Assembly: GCA_036785325.1 (NCBI GenBank)
Contig: JAXIVH010000506.1
Coordinates: 1-64,000, forward strand
Length of the DNA: 64,000 bases
Direction: 5' to 3'
From: Urophycis tenuis
Taxonomy: Eukaryota > Chordata > Actinopteri > Gadiformes > Phycidae
Part shown: one piece after another, positions 19,440 through 31,932 of the stretch
Layout: every line of letters begins with the position of its first letter
How positions within the stretch are numbered: the stretch's first letter is position 1
Program-made: the position numbers and the translations under genes
Notes under the pieces: model-generated
The model's input: the letters and a program-made list of their open reading frames with translations, nothing else
Database searches by the model: none
Told to the model about the DNA's origin: nothing

Positions 19440-22226
19440 GGTAACGTCGAGGTAAGTAAAGGTAAGTAAAACACTTTTTAGGATACATTGTTTTGGTTAT
19501 GGAGAGGAGGGGGCACATACTTACCCCCTGACCAGCACAAACCAGTTGTTAACACCGCTAGGTAGCCCTGGTTTGGCCAATCAGGGCCGGAGCTTGGTTC
19601 TTGTCCTCTGTTGGGTCCAGATGAACTAGCAGAAAACTGGGGTCACGAAGGACCGAGGCCAGCCGTGACAAAGCACTGCCTCCACGGTCCCCCAATGCAG
19701 CTATCCTCAGCGATGGGTGTCCAGACCTAGGAAAGACCAAGACCAGCCCCGACCAGCGGTGCCTTCCCAGTCGGTCCCAGGGTAGGAAAGGCCAAGGCCA
19801 GCCGCGACTAAGCACTGCCTCCCTGGCCCCTCCAGGACCCCATGCCGAACAGCCTGTTAATAACAATTCCTGTGCCCCATACACCGCGCGACTACAGAGA
19901 TTGTGTAGGAAGTTGACCTTAGAGAAGACTCAATGGCTTACTTTCCTCACCCAAAACAACAATTTCTTGGGGTAGTCTATTCTCGCCGTAGGTACTTCGG
20001 TAATGGGTTTTTTTGTGAAAAGTTTTCCGGATGAAATGCATGCTGGGTAATTGTCTTCTTCCTCCAATATGTCAAGTGTAGGTTAAGGTTAGGGTAGATT
20101 TAGGGGTAGAGTTAGCAGTTAACCTTAACGTTAGGTTTGAAGTAAATGGGAGGGGTTACGGTTAGGGTTAAGGTTAGGGCTGAGGTTAGGGTTAGGTATA
20201 AGGTTACGGTTTAGGGTTAAGGTTAGGGTTAAGGTTAGGGTTACGGTTAGGGCTAAGGTTAGGGCTAAGGTTAGAGTAAGGGTTAGGGTTAGCGTTACGG
20301 TTAGGGTAAGGTTAGGGTTAGGGTTAGAGGTTAGGGGTTAGGGGTTAGGGTTAAGATGAGGGCTGAGGTTAGGGTTAAGGTTAGGGCTGAGGTTAGGGTT
20401 AGGTTTAAGGTTAGGGATAAGGATAGGGTTGGGGTTACGGCTGAGATTGGGGTTAAGGTTAGGGTTGAGGTTAGGGTTAGTGTTATGGATAAGGTTAGGT
20501 TAAGTGTTAGGGCCAAGGTTAGGGTTAAGGTTATGGTTAAGATTAGGGTTAGGGCTAGAATTAGGGTTAGGGCTAAGGTTAGGGTTAGGGTTATGGCTGA
20601 GGTTAGGGTTAAGGTTAGGTTTGAGGTTAGTGTTAAGGTTAGGGCCAAGGTTAGGGTTAGGGTTAAGGTTAGGGTTAGGGCTAAGGTAAGGGTTAGGGTT
20701 ATGGCTGAGGCTAGGGTTAGGGCTAAAGTTAGGGCAAAGGTTAGAGTTAGGGTTAGCGTTAGAGTTAGGGTAGGGTTAGTGTTGGAGGTTAGGGTAGGCT
20801 TAGGGTTAGAGTTAGAGTAGGGGTTAGGGTTAGAGTTAGAGTAGGGGTTAGGGTTAGTGTTAAGGCTAAGGTTAGGGGTTGAGGTTAGTGTTAAGATTAG
20901 GGCCAAGGTAAGGGTTAGTGTTAGGGTTGAGTTAGGGTTAGGGCTAAGGTTAGGCCTATGGTTAGGGTTGGGGTTGAGGTTATCCCTAGGGTTAGAGTTA
21001 GAGCTAGAGATTGAGGAAGGTAGAGTCAAGGTGAGACAGTCTGTACGGACTGAACTCACCCCCGCCGGATCGGGCTAGTACACTCTATCTCCCCCAACTC
21101 CCTCATTTCCATGAGGGAAGACAGGGGAGAAGAGATGGGAGGAGTATATATATTTAATATATATTTTTTTAGTTAATAAATACATCGAGAGACTCACAGC
21201 TGGAGTGGGTTTTAATCTTTGTATTCAAGGTTGTTCCTCCTCTTTTGATTCCTCGCTGGTGGTGCGTCGTCTCCACCTAGTGGTCGTTTTGTGAAGAAGA
21301 GTTATAGAAATAGAAATAGAAATACTCTATTGTTCCCAGGTTGGGAAATTGCATTAATAGGTAAGTAATAATAATAATAACAATAATAATAGGTAATTGC
21401 AATAGTTGGTAAGGTAATCTATATTTGATTTATTTATTTATATTTGTATATTTATTTAGTCTATTTATTTATTCATTTTTGTTTATTTATTTATTTAGAT
21501 AAAGAGGATCACAGCTGGAGTGAGTTTTTAGTCTTTGTGTTAAAGGCTGGTTGCCTTCTTTTGATTCTTCAGTGGTGGTCCATCGCCTCCATCTAGTGGT
21601 CGTTTTGTGAATAACAGTTGGTAAGGTAATATAAATGGGTTGTGTAGAGAGCCCGTTCTTTCGATGGCCCTGGCTCGGTTAGGTTCGTTAGAGTTATCTC
21701 GATGACCCCCCCCCCACCTCATCCAACGACTCGGTAGTTGAATAGGGGATCAAAGGCAGTTGCACTCGCCAATATCTAGTCATCCGCAGCTCTCTTTTCC
21801 CATATTACCAAGAATGAAGTAAAACGAAATGGTTATCTGTCTTGTTGTGATATAACCGCTGATTTGGAGATATAGACTTGTTTTTCCTTTTCCCAAAGGT
21901 TTTCTTTGTTCCAAGATGAAGGTCAATCTAGTTTGATTGAAGGTACTTCCAATGCATTGGTATATTTACTTATTTGAATAAAGACGAGTCACAGCTGGAG
22001 TGAGACTTTTCTTTTCCATTTCTATTTGAGTATAAACGTGCTATCGAAATATTAGGACACGTCATCAGTAGTGGACCCTGGGATCATAGGGTGTTTCTGG
22101 CCATTGTCACTATACACCCTCACCCAAGGGAGGCCCCCCCGAGAGTGATCAATTCTCAAGGTGTGTCGTTTCCGAAATGGAATTGGCATTGGGTTTAAGC
22201 TTTTTCAAGGAGTGATCATTTGTTGA
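19440..22226 (+). repeat. Unit 9, long form
   Basis: 2787 bp; telomere-like field 20080-20972; module D 20973-21683. It is the first L unit with GGCATTGGG near the tail end (about 22188), a variant confined to L units 9, 11, 13, 16 and 18, which marks a locally homogenised block. Confidence 0.97.
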
Positions 22227-24299
22227 GGTAACGTCGAGGTAAGTAAAGGTAAGTAAAACACTTTTTAGGATACATTGTTTTGGTTATGGAGAGGAGGGGG
22301 CACATACTTACCCCCTGACCAGCACAAACCAGTTGTTAACACCGCTAGGTAGCCCTGGTTTGGCCAATCAGGGCCGGAGCTTGGTTCTTGTCCTCTGTTG
22401 GGTCCAGATGAACTAGCAGAAAACTGGGGTCACGAAGGACCGAGGCCAGCCGTGACAAAGCACTGCCTCCACGGTCCCCCAATGCAGCTATCCTCAGCGA
22501 TGGGTGTCCAGACCTAGGAAAGACCAAGACCAGCCCCGACCAGCGGTGCCTTCCCAGTCGGTCCCAGGGTAGGAAAGGCCAAGGCCAGCCGCGACTAAGC
22601 ACTGCCTCCCTGGCCCCTCCAGGACCCCATGCCGAACAGCCTGTTAATAACAATTCCTGTGCCCCATACACCGCGCGACTACAGAGATTGTGTAGGAAGT
22701 TGACCTTAGAGAAGACTCAATGGCTTACTTTCCTCACCCAAAACAACAATTTCTTGGGGTAGTCTATTCTCGCCGTAGGTACTTCGGTAATGGGTTTTTT
22801 TGTGAAAAGTTTTCCGGATGAAATGCATGCTGGGTAATTGTCTTCTTCCTCCAATATGTCAAGTGTAGGTTAAGGTTAGGGTAGATTTAGGGGTAGAGTT
22901 AGCAGTTAACCTTAACGTTAGGTTTGAAGTAAATGGGAGGGGTTGCGGTTAGGGTTAAGGTTAGGGCTGAGGTTAGGGTTAGGTATAAGGTTACGGTTTA
23001 GGGTTAAGGTTAGGGTTAAGGTTAGGGTTACGGTTAGGGCTAAGGTTAGGGCTAAGGTTAGAGTAAGGGTTAGGGTTAGCGTTACGGTTAGGGTAAGGTT
23101 AGGGTTAGGGTTAGAGGTTAGGGGTTAGGGGTTAGGGTTAAGATGAGGGCTGAGGTTAGGGTTAAGGTTAGGGCTGAGGTTAGGGTTAGGTTTAAGGTTA
23201 GGGATAAGGATAGGGTTGGGGTTACGGCTGAGATTGGGGTTAAGGTTAGGGTTGAGGTTAGGGTTAGTGTTATGGATAAGGTTAGGTTAAGTGTTAGGGC
23301 CAAGGTTAGGGTTAAGGTTATGGTTAAGATTAGGGTTAGGGCTAGAATTAGGGTTAGGGCTAAGGTTAGGGTTAGGGTTATGGCTGAGGTTAGGGTTAAG
23401 GTTAGGTTTGAGGTTAGTGTTAAGGTTAGGGCCAAGGTTAGGGTTAGGGTTAAGGTTAGGGTTAGGGCTAAGGTAAGGGTTAGGGTTATGGCTGAGGCTA
23501 GGGTTAGGGCTAAAGTTAGGGTAAAGGTTAGAGTTAGGGTTAGCGTTAGAGTTAGGGTAGGGTTAGTGTTGGAGGTTAGGGTAGGCTTAGGGTTAGAGTT
23601 AGAGTAGGGGTTAGGGTTAGAGTTAGAGTAGGGGTTAGGGTTAGTGTTAAGGCTAAGGTTAGGGGTTGAGGTTAGTGTTAAGATTAGGGCCAAGGTAAGG
23701 GTTAGTGTTAGGGTTGAGTTAGGGTTAGGGCTAAGGTTAGGCCTATGGTTAGGGTTGGGTTCGTTAGAGTTATCTCGATGACCCCCCCCACCTCATCCAA
23801 CGACTCGGTAGTTGAATAGGGGATCAAAGGCAGTTGCACTCGCCAATATCTAGTCATCCGCAGCTCTCTTTTCCCATATTACCAAGAATGAAGTAAAACG
23901 AAATGGTTATCTGTCTTGTTGTGATATAACCGCTGATTTGGAGATATAGACTTGTTTTTCCTTTTCCCAAAGGTTTTCTTTGTTCCAAGATGGAGGTCAA
24001 TCTAGTTTGATTGAAGGTACTTCCAATGCATTGGTATATTTACTTATTTGAATAAAGACGAGTCACAGCTGGAGTGAGACTTTTCTTTTCCATTTCTATT
24101 TGAGTATAAACGTGCTATCGAAATATTAGGACACGTCATCAGTAGTGGACCCTGGGATCATAGGGTGTTTCTGGCCATTGTCACTATACACCCTCACCCA
24201 AGGGAGGCCCCCCCGAGAGTGATCAATTCTCAAGGTGTGTCGTTTCCGAAATGGAATTGGTATTGGGTTTAAGCTTTTTTAGGAGTGATCATTTGTTGA
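22227..24299 (+). repeat. Unit 10, short form, S-alpha tail
   Basis: 2073 bp; telomere-like field 22867-23759. At the markers I checked it matches unit 8. Confidence 0.97.
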
Positions 24300-27079
24300 G
24301 GTAACGTCGAGGTAAGTAAAGGTAAGTAAAACACTTTTTAGGATACATTGTTTTGGTTATGGAGAGGAGGGGGCACATACTTACCCCCTGACCAGCACAA
24401 ACCAGTTGTTAACACCGCTAGGTAGCCCTGGTTTGGCCAATCAGGGCCGGAGCTTGGTTCTTGTCCTCTGTTGGGTCCAGATGAACTAGCAGAAAACTGG
24501 GGTCACGAAGGACCGAGGCCAGCCGTGACAAAGCACTGCCTCCACGGTCCCCCAATGCAGCTATCCTCAGCGATGGGTGTCCAGACCTAGGAAAGACCAA
24601 GACCAGCCCCGACCAGCGGTGCCTTCCCAGTCGGTCCCAGGGTAGGAAAGGCCAAGGCCAGCCGCGACTAAGCACTGCCTCCCTGGCCCCTCCAGGACCC
24701 CATGCCGAACAGCCTGTTAATAACAATTCCTGTGCCCCATACACCGCGCGACTACAGAGATTGTGTAGGAAGTTGACCTTAGAGAAGACTCAATGGCTTA
24801 CTTTCCTCACCCAAAACAACAATTTCTTGGGGTAGTCTATTCTCGCCGTAGGTACTTCGGTAATGGGTTTTTTTGTGAAAAGTTTTCCGGATGAAATGCA
24901 TGCTGGGTAATTGTCTTCTTCCTCCAATATGTCAAGTGTAGGTTAAGGTTAGGGTAGATTTAGGGGTAGAGTTAGCAGTTAACCTTAACGTTAGGTTTGA
25001 AGTAAATGGGAGGGATTGCGGTTAGGGTTAAGGTTAGGGCTGAGGTTAGGGTTAGGTATAAGGTTACGGTTTAGGGTTAAGGTTAGGGTTAAGGTTAGGG
25101 TTACGGTTAGGGCTAAGGTTAGGGCTAAGGTTAGAGTAAGGGTTAGGGTTAGCGTTACGGTTAGGGTAAGGTTAGGGTTAGGGTTAGAGGTTAGGGGTTA
25201 GGGTTAAGATGAGGGCTGAGGTTAGGGTTAAGGTTAGGGCTGAGGTTAGGGTTAGGTTTAAGGTTAGGGATAAGGTTAGGGTTGGGGTTACGGCTGAGAT
25301 TGGGGTTAAGGTTAGGGTTGAGGTTAGGGTTAGTGTTATGGATAAGGTTAGGTTAAGTGTTAGGGCCAAGGTTAGGGTTAAGGTTATGGTTAAGATTAGG
25401 GTTAGGGCTAGAATTAGGGTTAGGGCTAAGGTTAGGGTTAGGGTTATGGCTGAGGTTAGGGTTAAGGTTAGGTTTGAGGTTAGTGTTAAGGTAAGGGCCA
25501 AGGTTAGGGTTAGGGTTAAGGTTAGGGTTAGGGCTAAGGTTAGGGTTAGGGTTATGGCTGAGGCTAGGGTTAGGGCTAAAGTTAGGGCAAAGGTTAGAGT
25601 TAGGGTTAGCGTTAGAGTTAGGGTAGGGTTAGTGTTGGAGGTTAGGGTAGGCTTAGGGTTAGAGTTAGAGTAGGGGTTAGGGTTAGAGTTAGAGTAGGGG
25701 TTAGGGTTAGTGTTAAGGCTAAGGTTAGGGGTTGAGGTTAGTGTTAAGATTAGGGCCAAGGTAAGGGTTAGTGTTAGGGTTGAGTTAGGGTTAGGGCTAA
25801 GGTTAGGCCTATGGTTAGGGTTGGGGTTGAGGTTATCCCTAGGGTTAGAGTTAGAGCTAGAGATTGAGTAAGGTAGAGTCAAGGTGAGACAGTCTGTACG
25901 GACTGAACTCACCCCCGCCGGATCGGGCTAGTACACTCTATCTCCCACAACTCCCTCATTTCCATGAGGGAAGACAGGGGAGAAGAGATGGGAGGAGTAT
26001 ATATATTTAATATATATTTTTTTAGTTAATAAATACATCGAGAGACTCACAGCTGGAGTGGGTTTTAATCTTTGTATTCAAGGTTGTTCCTCCTCTTTTG
26101 ATTCCTCGCTGGTGGTGCGTCGTCTCCACCTAGTGGTCGTTTTGTGAAGAAGAGTTATAGAAATAGAAATAGAAATACTCTATTGTTCCCAGGTTGGGAA
26201 ATTGCATTAATAGGTAAGTAATAATAATAATAACAATAATAATAGGTAATTGCAATAGTTGGTAAGGTAATCTATATTTGATTTATTTATTTATATTTGT
26301 ATATTTATTTAGTCTATTTATTTATTCATTTTTGTTTATTTATTTATTTAGATAAAGAGGATCACAGCTGGAGTGAGTTTTTAGTCTTTGTGTTAAAGGC
26401 TGGTTGCCTTCTTTTGATTCTTCAGTGGTGGTCCATCGCCTCCATCTAGTGGTCGTTTTGTGAATAACAGTTGGTAAGGTAATATAAATGGGTTGTGTAG
26501 AGAGCCCGTTCTTTCGATGGCCCTGGCTCGGTTAGGTTCGTTAGAGTTATCTCGATGACCCCCCCCCCACCTCATCCAACGACTCGGTAGTTGAATAGGG
26601 GATCAAAGGCAGTTGCACTCGCCAATATCTAGTCATCCGCAGCTCTCTTTTCCCATATTACCAAGAATGAAGTAAAACGAAATGGTTATCTGTCTTGTTG
26701 TGATATAACCGCTGATTTGGAGATATAGACTTGTTTTTCCTTTTCCCAAAGGTTTTCTTTGTTCCAAGATGAAGGTCAATCTAGTTTGATTGAAGGTACT
26801 TCCAATGCATTGGTATATTTACTTATTTGAATAAAGACGAGTCACAGCTGGAGTGAGACTTTTCTTTTCCATTTCTATTTGAGTATAAACGTGCTATCGA
26901 AATATTAGGACACGTCATCAGTAGTGGACCCTGGGATCATAGGGTGTTTCTGGCCATTGTCACTATACACCCTCACCCAAGGGAGGCCCCCCCGAGAGTG
27001 ATCAATTCTCAAGGTGTGTCGTTTCCGAAATGGAATTGGCATTGGGTTTAAGCTTTTTCAAGGAGTGATCATTTGTTGA
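24300..27079 (+). repeat. Unit 11, long form with 7-bp deletion (rare L lineage)
   Basis: 2780 bp; telomere-like field 24940-25825; module D 25826-26536. It lacks one TTAGGGG heptamer near 25195 and has GGGATTGCGG, GATAAGGTTAGG, GGTAAGGGCC and GGTTAGGGTTAGGGTTATGG changes in module B, plus GAGTAAGG and TCTCCCACAAC in D. Unit 16 has the same set; unit 25 shares most of it. First unit of the duplicated four-unit block. Confidence 0.97.
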
Positions 27080-29145
27080 GGTAACGTCGAGGTAAGTAAA
27101 GGTAAGTAAAACACTTTTTAGGATACATTGTTTTGGTTATGGAGAGGAGGGGGCACATACTTACCCCCTGACCAGCACAAACCAGTTGTTAACACCGCTA
27201 GGTAGCCCTGGTTTGGCCAATCAGGGCCGGAGCTTGGTTCTTGTCCTCTGTTGGGTCCAGATGAACTAGCAGAAAACTGGGGTCACGAAGGACCGAGGCC
27301 AGCCGTGACAAAGCACTGCCTCCACGGTCCCCCAATGCAGCTATCCTCAGCGATGGGTGTCCAGACCTAGGAAAGACCAAGACCAGCCCCGACCAGCGGT
27401 GCCTTCCCAGTCGGTCCCAGGGTAGGAAAGGCCAAGGCCAGCCGCGACTAAGCACTGCCTCCCTGGCCCCTCCAGGACCCCATGCCGAACAGCCTGTTAA
27501 TAACAATTCCTGTGCCCCATACACCGCGCGACTACAGAGATTGTGTAGGAAGTTGACCTTAGAGAAGACTCAATGGCTTACTTTCCTCACCCAAAACAAC
27601 AATTTCTTGGGGTAGTCTATTCTCGCCGTAGGTACTTCGGTAATGGTTTTTTTTGTGAAAAGTTTTCCGGATGAAATGCATGCTGGGTAATTGTCTTCTT
27701 CCTCCAATATGTCAAGTGTAGGTTAAGGTTAGGGTAGATTTAGGGGTAGAGTTAGCAGTTAACCTTAACGTTAGGTTTGAAGTAAATGGGAGGGGTTGCG
27801 GTTAGGGTTAAGGTTAGGGCTGAGGTTAGGGTTAGGTATAAGGTTACGGTTTAGGGTTAAGGTTAGGGTTAAGGTTAGGGTTACGGTTAGGGCTAAGGTT
27901 AGGGCTAAGGTTAGAGTAAGGGTTAGGGTTAGCGTTACGGTTAGGGTAAGGTTAGGGTTAGGGTTAGAGGTTAGGGGTTAGGGTTAAGATGAGGGCTGAG
28001 GTTAGGGTTAAGGTTAGGGCTGAGGTTAGGGTTAGGTTTAAGGTTAGGGATAAGGATAGGGTTGGGGTTACGGCTGAGATTGGGGTTAAGGTTAGGGTTG
28101 AGGTTAGGGTTAGTGTTATGGATAAGGTTAGGTTAAGTGTTAGGGCCAAGGTTAGGGTTAAGGTTATGGTTAAGATTAGGGTTAGGGCTAGAATTAGGGT
28201 TAGGGCTAAGGTTAGGGTTAGGGTTATGGCTGAGGTTAGGGTTAAGGTTAGGTTTGAGGTTAGTGTTAAGGTTAGGGCCAAGGTTAGGGTTAGGGTTAAG
28301 GTTAGGGTTAGGGCTAAGGTAAGGGTTAGGGTTATGGCTGAGGCTAGGGTTAGGGCTAAAGTTAGGGTAAAGGTTAGAGTTAGGGTTAGCGTTAGAGTTA
28401 GGGTAGGGTTAGTGTTGGAGGTTAGGGTAGGCTTAGGGTTAGAGTTAGAGTAGGGGTTAGGGTTAGAGTTAGAGTAGGGGTTAGGGTTAGTGTTAAGGCT
28501 AAGGTTAGGGGTTGAGGTTAGTGTTAAGATTAGGGCCAAGGTAAGGGTTAGTGTTAGGGTTGAGTTAGGGTTAGGGCTAAGGTTAGGCCTATGGTTAGGG
28601 TTGGGTTCGTTAGAGTTATCTCGATGACCCCCCCCACCTCATCCAACGACTCGGTAGTTGAATAGGGGATCAAAGGCAGTTGCACTCGCCAATATCTAGT
28701 CATCCGCAGCTCTCTTTTCCCATATTACCAAGAATGAAGTAAAACGAAATGGTTATCTGTCTTGTTGTGATATAACCGCTGATTTGGAGATATAGACTTG
28801 TTTTTCCTTTTCCCAAAGGTTTTCTTTGTTCCAAGATGAAGGTCAATCTTGTTTGATTGAAGGTACTTCCAATGCATTGGTATATTTACTTATTTGAATA
28901 AAGACGAGTCACAGCTGGAGTGAGACTTTTCTATTCAATTTCTATTTGAGTATAAACGTGCTATCGAAATATTAGGACACGTCATCAGTAGTGGACCCTG
29001 GGATCATAGGGTGTTTCTGGCCATTGTCACTATACACCCTCACCCAAGGGAGGCCCCCCCGAGAGTGATCAATTCTCAAGGTGTGTCGTTTCCGAAATGG
29101 AATTGGTATTGGGTTTAAGCTTTTTTAGGAGTGATCATTTGTTGA
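27080..29145 (+). repeat. Unit 12, short form with 7-bp deletion
   Basis: 2066 bp; telomere-like field 27720-28605. It lacks one TTAGGGG heptamer near 27975, has GG plus eight T in the T-run and an S-beta tail. Counterpart of unit 17 in the duplicated block. Confidence 0.97.
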
Positions 29146-31932
29146 GGTAACGTTGAGGTAAGTAAAGGTAAGTAAAACACTTTTTAGGATACATTGTTTT
29201 GGTTATGGAGAGGAGGGGGCACATACTTACCCCCTGACCAGCACAAACCAGTTGTTAACACCGCTAGGTAGCCCTGGTTTGGCCAATCAGGGCCGGAGCT
29301 TGGTTCTTGTCCTCTGTTGGGTCCAGATGAACTAGCAGAAAACTGGGGTCACGAAGGACCGAGGCCAGCCGTGACAAAGCACTGCCTCCACGGTCCCCCA
29401 ATGCAGCTATCCTCAGCGATGGGTGTCCAGACCTAGGAAAGACCAAGACCAGCCCCGACCAGCGGTGCCTTCCCAGTCGGTCCCAGGGTAGGAAAGGCCA
29501 AGGCCAGCCGCGACTAAGCACTGCCTCCCTGGCCCCTCCAGGACCCCATGCCGAACAGCCTGTTAATAACAATTCCTGTGCCCCATACACCGCGCGACTA
29601 CAGAGATTGTGTAGGAAGTTGACCTTAGAGAAGACTCAATGGCTTACTTTCCTCACCCAAAACAACAATTTCTTGGGGTAGTCTATTCTCGCCGTAGGTA
29701 CTTCGGTAATGGGTTTTTTTGTGAAAAGTTTTCCGGATGAAATGCATGCTGGGTAATTGTCTTCTTCCTCCAATATGTCAAGTGTAGGTTAAGGTTAGGG
29801 TAGATTTAGGGGTAGAGTTAGCAGTTAACCTTAACGTTAGGTTTGAAGTAAATGGGAGGGGTTGCGGTTAGGGTTAAGGTTAGGGCTGAGGTTAGGGTTA
29901 GGTATAAGGTTACGGTTTAGGGTTAAGGTTAGGGTTAAGGTTAGGGTTACGGTTAGGGCTAAGGTTAGGGCTAAGGTTAGAGTAAGGGTTAGGGTTAGCG
30001 TTACGGTTAGGGTAAGGTTAGGGTTAGGGTTAGAGGTTAGGGGTTAGGGGTTAGGGTTAAGATGAGGGCTGAGGTTAGGGTTAAGGTTAGGGCTGAGGTT
30101 AGGGTTAGGTTTAAGGTTAGGGATAAGGATAGGGTTGGGGTTACGGCTGAGATTGGGGTTAAGGTTAGGGTTGAGGTTAGGGTTAGTGTTATGGATAAGG
30201 TTAGGTTAAGTGTTAGGGCCAAGGTTAGGGTTAAGGTTATGGTTAAGATTAGGGTTAGGGCTAGAATTAGGGTTAGGGCTAAGGTTAGGGTTAGGGTTAT
30301 GGCTGAGGTTAGGGTTAAGGTTAGGTTTGAGGTTAGTGTTAAGGTTAGGGCCAAGGTTAGGGTTAGGGTTAAGGTTAGGGTTAGGGCTAAGGTAAGGGTT
30401 AGGGTTATGGCTGAGGCTAGGGTTAGGGCTAAAGTTAGGGCAAAGGTTAGAGTTAGGGTTAGCGTTAGAGTTAGGGTAGGGTTAGTGTTGGAGGTTAGGG
30501 TAGGCTTAGGGTTAGAGTTAGAGTAGGGGTTAGGGTTAGAGTTAGAGTAGGGGTTAGGGTTAGTGTTAAGGCTAAGGTTAGGGGTTGAGGTTAGTGTTAA
30601 GATTAGGGCCAAGGTAAGGGTTAGTGTTAGGGTTGAGTTAGGGTTAGGGCTAAGGTTAGGCCTATGGTTAGGGTTGGGGTTGAGGTTATCCCTAGGGTTA
30701 GAGTTAGAGCTAGAGATTGAGGAAGGTAGAGTCAAGGTGAGACAGTCTGTACGGACTGAACTCACCCCCGCCGGATCGGGCTAGTACACTCTATCTCCCC
30801 CAACTCCCTCATTTCCATGAGGGAAGACAGGGGAGAAGAGATGGGAGGAGTATATATATTTAATATATATTTTTTTAGTTAATAAATACATCGAGAGACT
30901 CACAGCTGGAGTGGGTTTTAATCTTTGTATTCAAGGTTGTTCCTCCTCTTTTGATTCCTCGCTGGTGGTGCGTCGTCTCCACCTAGTGGTCGTTTTGTGA
31001 AGAAGAGTTATAGAAATAGAAATAGAAATACTCTATTGTTCCCAGGTTGGGAAATTGCATTAATAGGTAAGTAATAATAATAATAACAATAATAATAGGT
31101 AATTGCAATAGTTGGTAAGGTAATCTATATTTGATTTATTTATTTATATTTGTATATTTATTTAGTCTATTTATTTATTCATTTTTGTTTATTTATTTAT
31201 TTAGATAAAGAGGATCACAGCTGGAGTGAGTTTTTAGTCTTTGTGTTAAAGGCTGGTTGCCTTCTTTTGATTCTTCAGTGGTGGTCCATCGCCTCCATCT
31301 AGTGGTCGTTTTGTGAATAACAGTTGGTAAGGTAATATAAATGGGTTGTGTAGAGAGCCCGTTCTTTCGATGGCCCTGGCTCGGTTAGGTTCGTTAGAGT
31401 TATCTCGATGACCCCCCCCCCACCTCATCCAACGACTCGGTAGTTGAATAGGGGATCAAAGGCAGTTGCACTCGCCAATATCTAGTCATCCGCAGCTCTC
31501 TTTTCCCATATTACCAAGAATGAAGTAAAACGAAATGGTTATCTGTCTTGTTGTGATATAACCGCTGATTTGGAGATATAGACTTGTTTTTCCTTTTCCC
31601 AAAGGTTTTCTTTGTTCCAAGATGAAGGTCAATCTAGTTTGATTGAAGGTACTTCCAATGCATTGGTATATTTACTTATTTGAATAAAGACGAGTCACAG
31701 CTGGAGTGAGACTTTTCTTTTCCATTTCTATTTGAGTATAAACGTGCTATCGAAATATTAGGACACGTCATCAGTAGTGGACCCTGGGATCATAGGGTGT
31801 TTCTGGCCATTGTCACTATACACCCTCACCCAAGGGAGGCCCCCCCGAGAGTGATCAATTCTCAAGGTGTGTCGTTTCCGAAATGGAATTGGCATTGGGT
31901 TTAAGCTTTTTCAAGGAGTGATCATTTGTTGA
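29146..31932 (+). repeat. Unit 13, long form
   Basis: 2787 bp; telomere-like field 29786-30678; module D 30679-31389. Starts AACGTTGAGG after the S-beta unit 12; L tail with GGCATTGGG. Counterpart of unit 18. Confidence 0.97.
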